Source of the DNA: Flavobacterium sp. WC2421
GTDB taxonomy: Bacteria; Bacteroidota; Bacteroidia; Flavobacteriales; Flavobacteriaceae
Assembly: GCF_040822115.1 (NCBI RefSeq)
Contig: NZ_CP162004.1
Location: 2,914,001-2,978,000, forward strand
Direction of reading: 5' to 3'
DNA length: 64,000 nucleotides
Shown: positions 45,401 to 51,604 of the stretch, in pieces
Position numbering within the stretch: the first letter of the stretch is position 1
Layout of the letters: every line of letters begins with the position of its first letter
The notes under the pieces: model-generated
The model's input: only the letters and a program-made list of their open reading frames with translations
The model's database searches: none
Told to the model about the DNA's origin: nothing
Translations under genes and position numbers: made by a program

Positions 45401-47726
45401 TGCTCTAGCTTTAAGCGCAACAGCCGGAACACAAGTAAATGTGTCTTGTTTTGGTGGTAACGATGGGTCTGTTGTCATTACTCCTGCTGGAGGAACGGCT
45501 GGATACACCATCACGCCCGCTCAAACAGGATTGACTGCTGGTTTAAAAACTTTTACCGTAACCGATGCTAAAGGATGTCAAACTACAATTGATGTAACGA
45601 TTACTGAGCCTGCTCTAGCTTTAAGTGCAACAGCCGGAACACAAGTAAATGTGTCTTGTTTTGGTGGTAACGATGGGTCTGTTGTCATTACTCCTGCTGG
45701 AGGAACGGCTGGATACACCATCACACCTGCTCAAACAGGATTGACTGCTGGTTTAAAAACTTTTACCGTAACGGATGCTAAAGGATGTCAAACTACTGTT
45801 CAGGTTACTATTACTGAACCTGCTGTAGCTTTAAGTGCAACGGCCGGAACACAAATAAATGTGTCTTGTTTTGGTGGTAACGATGGGTCTGTTGTCATTA
45901 CTCCTGCTGGAGGAACGGCTGGATATACCATCACACCTGCTCAAACAGGATTGACTGCTGGTTTGAAAACTTTTACCGTAACCGATGCTAAAGGATGTCA
46001 AACTACAATTGATGTAACGATTACTGAGCCTGCTGTAGCTTTAAGTGCAACGGCCGGAACACAAGTAAATGTGTCTTGTTTTGGTGGTAACGATGGGTCT
46101 GTTGTCATTACTCCTGCTGGAGGAACGGCTGGATACACCATCACACCTGCTCAAACAGGATTGACTGCTGGTTTAAAAACTTTTACCGTAACGGATGCTA
46201 AAGGATGTCAAACTACTGTTCAGGTTACTATTACTGAACCTGCTGTAGCTTTAAGTGCAACAGCCGGAACACAAATAAATGTCTCTTGTTTTGGTGGTAA
46301 CGATGGGTCTGTTGTCATTACTCCTGCTGGAGGAACGGCTGGATACACCATCACACCTGCTCAAACAGGATTGACAGCTGGTTTACATACCTTCACCGTA
46401 ACCGATGCTAAAGGATGTCAAACTACAGTTGATGTAACCATTACTGAGCCTGCTGTAGCTTTAAGTGCAACAGCCGGAACACAAGTAAATGTGTCTTGTT
46501 TTGGTGGTAACGATGGGTCTGTTGTCATTACTCCTGCTGGAGGAACGGCTGGATATACCATCACACCTGCTCAAACAGGATTGACTGCTGGTTTAAAAAC
46601 TTTTACCGTAACGGATGCTAAAGGATGTCAAACTACAGTTAATGTAACCATTACTCAACCAGAAATCGCAGTATCTGTTAGCGGAATTGCTACTAATGTT
46701 TCTTGTTTTGGTCAAGCTAATGGTTCGATTACTGTAACTAATAGTACTGGTTCTACTGTGGTAATAACGAATGCTACTAATCAAGTGGTATCTAATATAA
46801 ACTTACCTGCTGGAACTTATACTCTTACCGCTACAGCAAATGGTGGTAATGAAGGAAATTCTTGTTCAGCTACTGCTCAAGTAATCATCACACAACCTGA
46901 AATTGCAGTAACCGTTAGCGGAATTGCTACCAATGTTACTTGTTTTGGTCTAGCCAATGGCTCAATCGCAGTAACTAGTAGTACAGGTTCTATTGTTGTA
47001 ATAACCAATGCAGCTAACGAGGTTTTATCTAATACCAACTTGCCTGCTGGAACTTATACTCTTACAGCTAATGATGAAAGAGCATTCTGTAATGCTACAA
47101 CTTCCGTTACTATTACTCAACCAGAAAAAATTGAACCTATAATAATTGAAAGTACTGCATGTAATACTGATAATACATTAACTATTGATTTAGTAACTCT
47201 CTTACCTCAAGGTACTCCATTAAATGGTATTTGGATTGATGATAATACCGGAGTTCTAATAGGAAATATATTCACTCCTTTTGGCGTATCTCAAGGTATT
47301 TATAATATTCAATATGAAATTGAAACTGATGGTTGTCCAATAACATATATCATAAAAATGAATGTTTCTGATGCGGATTGTGGTATTGTTTTAGGTTGTG
47401 GTGTCGTTGAAGTACACAATGCTTTTTCTCCTAATGGTGATGGAATTAATGAGCAATTTATAATTGATAATATAGAAGACACAATATGTTATCCCGAAAA
47501 TACTGTTGAAATCTATAACCGTTGGGGAATATTAGTTTATGAAACTCAAGGATATAATAATACTAGTAAAGTTTTTACGGGTATATCACAAGGTAGAACG
47601 ACAATTAGCCAGTCTTCTGGATTACCTTCTGGAACGTATTTTTATATATTAAATTATACATCAGTTGATGGAAATGGAAATATTCAAACCAATAAAAAGA
47701 ATGGTTATTTATACCTTACAAGATAA
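36486..47726 (+). CDS. Giant SprB-repeat surface adhesin with T9SS type B sorting domain
   Basis: The exported protein has 3746 residues. A signal peptide (about 1-30, ending SNCYAQ) leads a ~290-residue N-terminal domain (YDGNYCPGPGAVGDEYGTG; LYLDTDNNSATGLTSDTFGG) shared with the second giant protein. Residues 324-3403 are 44 nearly identical 70-residue repeats of the SprB type (VSCFGGNDGSV; TAGYTITPAQTG; VTDAKGCQTT). Two diverged SprB-like repeats follow (VSGIATNVSCFG; VSGIATNVTCFG), then a spacer and the gliding-motility-associated C-terminal domain (3640-3746: HNAFSPNGDGINE, VEIYNRWG, GYLYLTR) that directs T9SS export. SprB itself is a mobile gliding adhesin; this is a related, smaller protein whose ligand is unknown. 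Regular cysteine pairs in each repeat suggest disulfides. Confidence 0.93.
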   Translation: MKTILPNSKLKQFIIFVLLILSLFISNCYAQNSYDGNYCPGPGAVGDEYGTGTVFSALLSTSPSSTCQVGTIRAKVDTQTEVLRLGMNIGNSGAALFRLYLDTDNNSATGLTSDTFGGSISVAGAEYVIEINSNASSFTLYKWDILTQQLILADITTGLAAKSGTICTSGASFLEFNIPFGSLGINICNATPGIINITKLASVSGNSASSKRCVDTPLTFGIPLKGSVGPNSTVCYGANSTTLTISGLPSNATIINWESSVSPFTSWTNIGNMSTTYTATNLYVTTKYRALFSSSGLCSGSSISTVEATVTVRPAIVATLSSQVNVSCFGGNDGSVVITPAGGTAGYTITPAQTGLTAGLHTFTVTDAKGCQTTIDVTITEPAVALSATAGTQVNVSCFGGNDGSVVITPAGGTAGYTITPAQTGLTAGLKTFTVTDAKGCQTTVDVTITEPAVALSATAGTQVNVSCFGGNDGSVVITPAGGTAGYTITPAQTGLTAGLKTFTVTDAKGCQTTVQVTITEPAVALSATAGTQINVSCFGGNDGSVVITPAGGTAGYTITPAQTGLTAGLKTFTVTDAKGCQTTIDVTITEPAVALSATAGTQINVSCFGGNDGSVVITPAGGTAGYTITPAQTGLTAGLKTFTVTDAKGCQTTIDVTITEPAVALSATAGTQVNVSCFGGNDGSVVITPAGGTAGYTITPAQTGLTAGLKTFTVTDAKGCQTTIDVTITEPALALSATAGTQVNVSCFGGNDGSVVITPAGGTAGYTITPAQTGLTAGLKTFTVTDAKGCQTTIDVTITEPAVALSATAGTQVNVSCFGGNDGSVVITPAGGTAGYTITPAQTGLTAGLKTFTVTDAKGCQTTIDVTITEPALALSATAGTQVNVSCFGGNDGSVVITPAGGTAGYTITPAQTGLTAGLKTFTVTDAKGCQTTIDVTITEPALALSATAGTQVNVSCFGGNDGSVVITPAGGTAGYTITPAQTGLTAGLHTFTVTDAKGCQTTVDVTITEPALALSATAGTQVNVSCFGGNDGSVVITPAGGTAGYTITPAQTGLTAGLKTFTVTDAKGCQTTIDVTITEPALALSATAGTQVNVSCFGGNDGSVVITPAGGTAGYTITPAQTGLTAGLKTFTVTDAKGCQTTIDVTITEPALALSATAGTQVNVSCFGGNDGSVVITPAGGTAGYTITPAQTGLTAGLKTFTVTDAKGCQTTIDVTITEPAVALSATAGTQINVSCFGGNDGSVVITPAGGTAGYTITPAQTGLTAGLKTFTVTDAKGCQTTIDVTITEPALALSATAGTQVNVSCFGGNDGSVVITPAGGTAGYTITPAQTGLTAGLKTFTVTDAKGCQTTVDVTITEPALALSATAGTQVNVSCFGGNDGSVVITPAGGTAGYTITPAQTGLTAGLHTFTVTDAKGCQTTVDVTITEPALALSATAGTQVNVSCFGGNDGSVVITPAGGTAGYTITPAQTGLTAGLKTFTVTDAKGCQTTVDVTITEPAVALSATAGTQVNVSCFGGNDGSVVITPAGGTAGYTITPAQTGLTAGLKTFTVTDAKGCQTTVQVTITEPAVALSATAGTQINVSCFGGNDGSVVITPAGGTAGYTITPAQTGLTAGLKTFTVTDAKGCQTTIDVTITEPAVALSATAGTQVNVSCFGGNDGSVVITPAGGTAGYTITPAQTGLTAGLKTFTVTDAKGCQTTIDVTITEPALALSATAGTQVNVSCFGGNDGSVVITPAGGTAGYTITPAQTGLTAGLKTFTVTDAKGCQTTIDVTITEPAVALSATAGTQVNVSCFGGNDGSVVITPAGGTAGYTITPAQTGLTAGLKTFTVTDAKGCQTTIDVTITEPAVALSATAGTQINVSCFGGNDGSVVITPAGGTAGYTITPAQTGLTAGLKTFTVTDAKGCQTTIDVTITEPALALSATAGTQVNVSCFGGNDGSVVITPAGGTAGYTITPAQTGLTAGLKTFTVTDAKGCQTTIDVTITEPALALSATAGTQVNVSCFGGNDGSVVITPAGGTAGYTITPAQTGLTAGLHTFTVTDAKGCQTTVDVTITEPALALSATAGTQVNVSCFGGNDGSVVITPAGGTAGYTITPAQTGLTAGLKTFTVTDAKGCQTTIDVTITEPALALSATAGTQVNVSCFGGNDGSVVITPAGGTAGYTITPAQTGLTAGLKTFTVTDAKGCQTTVQVTITEPAVALSATAGTQINVSCFGGNDGSVVITPAGGTAGYTITPAQTGLTAGLKTFTVTDAKGCQTTVQVTITEPAVALSATAGTQVNVSCFGGNDGSVVITPAGGTAGYTITPAQTGLTAGLKTFTVTDAKGCQTTIDVTITEPAVALSATAGTQVNVSCFGGNDGSVVITPAGGTAGYTITPAQTGLTAGLKTFTVTDAKGCQTTVQVTITEPALALSATAGTQVNVSCFGGNDGSVVITPAGGTAGYTITPAQTGLTAGLKTFTVTDAKGCQTTIDVTITEPALALSATAGTQVNVSCFGGNDGSVVITPAGGTAGYTITPAQTGLTAGLKTFTVTDAKGCQTTVQVTITEPAVALSATAGTQINVSCFGGNDGSVVITPAGGTAGYTITPAQTGLTAGLKTFTVTDAKGCQTTIDVTITEPAVALSATAGTQINVSCFGGNDGSVVITPAGGTAGYTITPAQTGLTAGLKTFTVTDAKGCQTTVQVTITEPALALSATAGTQVNVSCFGGNDGSVVITPAGGTAGYTITPAQTGLTAGLKTFTVTDAKGCQTTIDVTITEPALALSATAGTQVNVSCFGGNDGSVVITPAGGTAGYTITPAQTGLTAGLKTFTVTDAKGCQTTVQVTITEPAVALSATAGTQINVSCFGGNDGSVVITPAGGTAGYTITPAQTGLTAGLKTFTVTDAKGCQTTIDVTITEPAVALSATAGTQVNVSCFGGNDGSVVITPAGGTAGYTITPAQTGLTAGLKTFTVTDAKGCQTTVQVTITEPALALSATAGTQVNVSCFGGNDGSVVITPAGGTAGYTITPAQTGLTAGLKTFTVTDAKGCQTTIDVTITEPALALSATAGTQVNVSCFGGNDGSVVITPAGGTAGYTITPAQTGLTAGLKTFTVTDAKGCQTTVQVTITEPAVALSATAGTQINVSCFGGNDGSVVITPAGGTAGYTITPAQTGLTAGLKTFTVTDAKGCQTTIDVTITEPAVALSATAGTQVNVSCFGGNDGSVVITPAGGTAGYTITPAQTGLTAGLKTFTVTDAKGCQTTVQVTITEPAVALSATAGTQINVSCFGGNDGSVVITPAGGTAGYTITPAQTGLTAGLHTFTVTDAKGCQTTVDVTITEPAVALSATAGTQVNVSCFGGNDGSVVITPAGGTAGYTITPAQTGLTAGLKTFTVTDAKGCQTTVNVTITQPEIAVSVSGIATNVSCFGQANGSITVTNSTGSTVVITNATNQVVSNINLPAGTYTLTATANGGNEGNSCSATAQVIITQPEIAVTVSGIATNVTCFGLANGSIAVTSSTGSIVVITNAANEVLSNTNLPAGTYTLTANDERAFCNATTSVTITQPEKIEPIIIESTACNTDNTLTIDLVTLLPQGTPLNGIWIDDNTGVLIGNIFTPFGVSQGIYNIQYEIETDGCPITYIIKMNVSDADCGIVLGCGVVEVHNAFSPNGDGINEQFIIDNIEDTICYPENTVEIYNRWGILVYETQGYNNTSKVFTGISQGRTTISQSSGLPSGTYFYILNYTSVDGNGNIQTNKKNGYLYLTR
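37455..46694 (+). repeat. 44-unit tandem array, exact 210-bp period
   Basis: The word TTGGTGGTAACGATGG recurs every 210 bp from 37471 to 46501, giving 44 units with no length change. Units differ at only a few codons: V/I before NVSC, K/H before TFTV, ID/VD/VQ before VTI, and V/L after EPA. The last unit grades into the diverged repeats from about 46650. The array lies wholly inside the giant adhesin gene and encodes its stalk. Confidence 0.97.
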
Positions 47727-47744
47727 AACAAACTCAAATCTGAT

Positions 47745-47767
47745 TCTAAGAATTAAAAACTCTTAGA
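47745..47767 (+). promoter_or_regulatory. Intercistronic hairpin between adhesin 1 and sprF-like 1
   Basis: TCTAAGA (47745-47751) pairs with TCTTAGA (47761-47767) over a 9-nt loop, followed by an A-rich stretch rather than T. It sits 19 bp before the SprF-like ATG. The second cassette has a different hairpin at the same place. Confidence 0.45.
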
Positions 47768-47785
47768 TTAAAAAAATAGAACAAA

Positions 47786-48694
47786 ATGAAGAGAAAAATC
47801 ATATTATCAGTTTTACTATTTGCGGGAATTGTAAGTTATGCGCAACAAGATTCCCAGTTCACACAGTACATGTATAACACAGTCAATGTCAATCCTGCTT
47901 ATGCTGGGTCAAGAGGAGTTATGAGTATATTTGCTTTACATCGTACACAATGGGTAGGATTAGATGGCGCACCTACTACAAATGCTGTCTCAATAAACAC
48001 TCCTTTAAATTCCAGCAAATTAGGTTTAGGGGTGTCAGTAATAAATGATAAAATTGGTCCAATTCATGAAAACACTATTTCTGCAGATTTATCATATACA
48101 GTTCCAACATCTGAAACTTTTAAGTTGTCCTTTGGAGTTAAAGCAACTGCTAATTTATTTGATTTAGATGTGTCAAAATTAAATCCTGTTGATGATGACC
48201 CAAGTTTACATGATTATAATAATAAATTTTCACCAAATATAGGTGTAGGTCTATACCTTCATTCCAGTAAAGCTTATGTAGGTTTTTCGGTTCCAAATTT
48301 TATAGAATCTAATCGTTACGATAGTAATGAAGTTGCCATTTTTAAAGAAAAAATAAACTATTATTTAATTGCTGGTTATGTATTTGATCTTAATAGCAAC
48401 ATTAAATTTAAACCTGCCTTACTTACTAAAATGGTAAAGGGTGCCCCTCTTCAAGTTGATGTTTCTGGAAACTTTATGTTTAATGATAAGTTTATGGTTG
48501 GATTAGCATATAGATGGAGTGCTGCTATAAGTGCAATGGTTGGAATGCAAATATCTGATGGATTATATATTGGCTATGGTTATGACCTTGACAACACTAA
48601 ATTGGATAATTATAATTCCGGCTCTCATGAAATATTCTTGCGATATGAATTATTTAAAAATAATGACAAAATTACGACTCCAAGATTCTTTTAA
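47786..48694 (+). CDS. PorP/SprF-family T9SS outer-membrane protein, cassette 1
   Basis: The 302-residue beta-barrel-like protein has a signal peptide (ending VSYAQQ) and the family start DSQFTQYMYNTVNVNPAYAG. The rest is alternating short strands ending in an aromatic residue (RFF). In F. johnsoniae SprF is needed to secrete SprB, and each large type-B-CTD protein usually has a dedicated SprF-like partner beside it. Its place 59 bp after the giant adhesin, followed by the OmpA-like gene after 12 bp, fits that role. The cassette 2 copy is clearly paralogous over the whole length. Confidence 0.92.
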   Translation: MKRKIILSVLLFAGIVSYAQQDSQFTQYMYNTVNVNPAYAGSRGVMSIFALHRTQWVGLDGAPTTNAVSINTPLNSSKLGLGVSVINDKIGPIHENTISADLSYTVPTSETFKLSFGVKATANLFDLDVSKLNPVDDDPSLHDYNNKFSPNIGVGLYLHSSKAYVGFSVPNFIESNRYDSNEVAIFKEKINYYLIAGYVFDLNSNIKFKPALLTKMVKGAPLQVDVSGNFMFNDKFMVGLAYRWSAAISAMVGMQISDGLYIGYGYDLDNTKLDNYNSGSHEIFLRYELFKNNDKITTPRFF

Positions 48695-48706
48695 TATATT
48701 TATATT

Positions 48707-50644
48707 ATGAAAAACTATATAATCCTTTACCTATCATTAATAAGTATTTTTTCTTTCAACGGTTATTCACAAAAAGTGGAATTAAAAGCCGCAGATAAAA
48801 AATATGAAAACTTTGCCTACATAGATGCTATAAAAACATATGAAAGAGTAGCTGAAAAAGGATACAAATCTATTGATATGTTTCAAAAGTTAGGAAATGC
48901 TTATTACTTTAATGGAGAACTAAGTAATGCTGCTAAATGGTATACCGAACTATTTGCGATGACATCTGATTTAGAACCAAAATATTATTACCGCTATTCT
49001 CAATCATTAAGATCAATTGGTGAGAATGATAAAGCAAATGAAATTTTAGAAAAATTTAATCAGATTTCAGGGAATGATTCAAGAGGTAAGTTATTTGTAA
49101 AAAACGAAAATTATCTTGACGCTATTAAGGCAAATTCAGGAAGATATAAAGTGGAAGATGCTGGAATAAATTCTCAATATTCAGATTACGGTACAACAAA
49201 ATATCTAGACAAAATTATTTTCACTTCGGCTAGAGATACTGGAAGTATAAGTAAACGTAAACATACTTGGACTAATCAATATTTTACAAATCTGTATGCT
49301 ACAGATGTTGATAAAGACATGAACCCTGGAATTCCAAGTAAATTTGATGAAAATGTAAATTCAAAATTTAATGAATCCACTCCTGCATTTACTAAAGATG
49401 GAAAAACGATGTATTTCACTAGAAATAATTTTCTAGATGGAAAAAAAGGAAAAGATGGTAAACAAATTACACTCATAAAAATATATAAAGCGGTATTAGA
49501 TAATAACAAATGGTCCAATATAATCGAATTACCATTTAATAGTGATAGTTACAGTACTGCACACCCTGCATTAAGCCCAGATGAAAAAACGTTATATTTT
49601 GCTTCTGATATGCCAGGAACGATTGGTCAGTCTGATTTATTTAAAGTAGAAATTAATGAAGATGGAACTTATTCTACTCCAGAAAACTTAGGAAAAACAA
49701 TAAACACTGAGGGCCGTGAAACCTTTCCTTTTATAAATGATGAAAATGAAATTTATTTTGCATCAGACGGTCATCCAGGATTAGGAGGATTAGATATTTT
49801 TGTTTCAAAAATAAATTTAGATGGCTCATTTACTGAAGTACAAAATGTAGGGTCAGATGTAAACTCTTCAAAGGATGATTTTGCTTATTGGATTGATACT
49901 AATTCAAGAAAAGGTTACTTTTCTTCAAATAGAGATGGAGGTCCAGGATATGACGATATTTATAAGTTCTTAGAATTAAGAAAATTAGCATGTACCCAAG
50001 AATTATATGGAAAAATTACTGATTTAGTAACTTCTGAAGCCCTTCCTAATTCAAAAGTCAGTTTATTTGACAATCAATTTAATCTAATTAGCGAAGTTAT
50101 TTCTGATGAAAAAGGGGACTATTTATTTTCTGTTGATTGTGATAAAACCTATAATGTAAGAGCACAAAAAGAAGAATATGCAACTAATGAGTTGAAAATT
50201 AAAATTTCTAATGAAAACGGTAGAACAAACTTACCAATCCCTTTAGAAAAAGCAGAATGTAAAGTAACTATAGGTGATGATTTAGGAAAATGTTTTGGCA
50301 TAAAAATGATTTATTTTGACTTAGATAAATCCAATATTAGAGTTGAGGCAGCTTTAGATTTAGAAAAAATTCTAGATGTACTTAGACAAAACCCTACAAT
50401 GAAATTAGACATTCGTTCCCATACTGATAGTAGACAAACTTTTAAATATAACGAAGCCTTATCAGATAGGAGATCAAAATCTACTATAAATTGGTTAATA
50501 AAAAATGGAATTGATTCTAGTAGACTTACTGGTAAAGGATATGGAGAAACTCAATTGGTAAACAAATGTTCCGATGGAGTAAAATGTACCGAAGAAGAAC
50601 ACCAAATGAATAGACGTAGTGAATTCATTATTACTGCATTATAA
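48707..50644 (+). CDS. TPR/PD40/OmpA-family outer-membrane protein, cassette 1
   Basis: The 645-residue exported protein has, in order: a signal peptide (1-21, ending NGYSQ); a TPR region (about 25-130: AIKTYERVAEKGYKS, LGNAYYFNGELSNAAKWY); WD40-like PD40 propeller blades (about 150-425: STPAFTKDGKTMYFTRN, HPALSPDEKTLYFASD); a carboxypeptidase-regulatory-like beta domain (435-515); and an OmpA domain (530-645: MIYFDLDKSNIR, LDIRSHTDSR, NRRSEFI) expected to bind peptidoglycan. It is the last gene of the cassette and has its own terminator. The architecture suggests a periplasmic anchor or scaffold for the adhesin/SprF pair. Confidence 0.92.
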   Translation: MKNYIILYLSLISIFSFNGYSQKVELKAADKKYENFAYIDAIKTYERVAEKGYKSIDMFQKLGNAYYFNGELSNAAKWYTELFAMTSDLEPKYYYRYSQSLRSIGENDKANEILEKFNQISGNDSRGKLFVKNENYLDAIKANSGRYKVEDAGINSQYSDYGTTKYLDKIIFTSARDTGSISKRKHTWTNQYFTNLYATDVDKDMNPGIPSKFDENVNSKFNESTPAFTKDGKTMYFTRNNFLDGKKGKDGKQITLIKIYKAVLDNNKWSNIIELPFNSDSYSTAHPALSPDEKTLYFASDMPGTIGQSDLFKVEINEDGTYSTPENLGKTINTEGRETFPFINDENEIYFASDGHPGLGGLDIFVSKINLDGSFTEVQNVGSDVNSSKDDFAYWIDTNSRKGYFSSNRDGGPGYDDIYKFLELRKLACTQELYGKITDLVTSEALPNSKVSLFDNQFNLISEVISDEKGDYLFSVDCDKTYNVRAQKEEYATNELKIKISNENGRTNLPIPLEKAECKVTIGDDLGKCFGIKMIYFDLDKSNIRVEAALDLEKILDVLRQNPTMKLDIRSHTDSRQTFKYNEALSDRRSKSTINWLIKNGIDSSRLTGKGYGETQLVNKCSDGVKCTEEEHQMNRRSEFIITAL

Positions 50645-50666
50645 TACACAAAAAAAAATAAAACCG

Positions 50667-50697
50667 AACCTCGAAAGTTATAGCTTCGAGGTTTTTT
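50667..50697 (+). terminator. Terminator of adhesin cassette 1
   Basis: AACCTCGAA (50667-50675) pairs with TTCGAGGTT (50685-50693), followed by a T run to 50697. Confidence 0.85.
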
Positions 50698-51604
50698 CGT
50701 TTTTATACCAAGCAATAATTTAATTCTTACCATTATTTAAATTTTAACCCAAAATGCATTGAATTGAAAGAATTATAATGTAAAAAAAATGTTAATTACT
50801 TGAAATATAAATACTTATATTACTAAAACTAACCTAAAAAATTAAATATTATCAATTAATTTTTTGATAGATTTACATCAAAAAACACATTTCAACGACT
50901 AATTAGGTTTTTTACGGAAAAAATTAAACAATACCACAAATTATTTATAACTTTAATTATAAATAAAAAGGTTTTCATTTTTAATAAGTAAAAATGAGAA
51001 AGGTAAACTGTCATGAAGGATTTTTTAACCCCAAAAAAGAAATTCCTTTAGATTTAAATTAATGCAAAATGCATTTGAACTTGAAGTTTTGAATTATTGT
51101 TGATTCAAAAAGTGAACTTTAAAATATTAAACATTATTCTATTAAAACTTTTAATTAAATAATAATCCTTTTAAAAAATTCTTAATCCCCAATAAGAAAT
51201 TTTTTATTTTAAAAATTTGAATTTATCTCAATTTTTAAAAATTTATTTTACTTAGGTTTTAAAATTTAAAAAAAATTGAAATATCTTAAAAATACCACCT
51301 TATACAATTTACTCTTTTTTAAAAATAGTAAATTAATTTAATGATTAAAATACTTGAAAAAGTAGAAATCAATTAATTAGTAATACTTAAAACTGAGCAT
51401 CAATTGATAATTTATCATAAATAAAACTCAATTTTTATAATTCCTATCGTTTTTATACAAAAAGCATAATACCCACTTTCGTTAATTTATTCAAAATAGT
51501 CATTTTTAATAAATATAAACTTTGAATACGCAATAATTCATAAAAAAATATGAGTTTCAATATTTAAAATACTCACACTTTCTAACGATTTAAAACAAAT
51601 CAAT
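50698..51604. other. Long AT-rich non-coding gap between the two cassettes
   Basis: About 900 bp hold no convincing ORF; the longest candidate I checked by hand is a 22-codon frame near 50995. Composition is extremely A/T-rich with many homopolymer runs. Two blocks (51125-51139 and 51167-51185) match the region upstream of the first adhesin, so part of it is the duplicated leader of adhesin 2. A near-perfect hairpin with a T tract lies at 51173-51205. A degenerate -7-like AAACTTTG is near 51517-51524. Confidence 0.6.
51173..51205 (+). terminator. Terminator-like hairpin in the cassette gap
   Basis: AAAAAATTCTTA (51173-51184) pairs with TAAGAAATTTTTT (51193-51205) with one bulged A. The T-rich side is 3', as in a terminator. 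It could end an unrecognised short transcript or sit in the adhesin 2 leader. AT-only stems arise easily in this DNA. Confidence 0.3.

Noticed and set aside
37455..46694. Long regular tandem repeats as a possible CRISPR or satellite
   Set aside because: The repeats are adjacent without unique spacers, keep one open reading frame throughout and encode SprB-type domains inside a signal-peptide protein.
50995..51063. 22-codon frame in the cassette gap
   Set aside because: Very short, no promoter box and no recognisable product; not supported as a gene.
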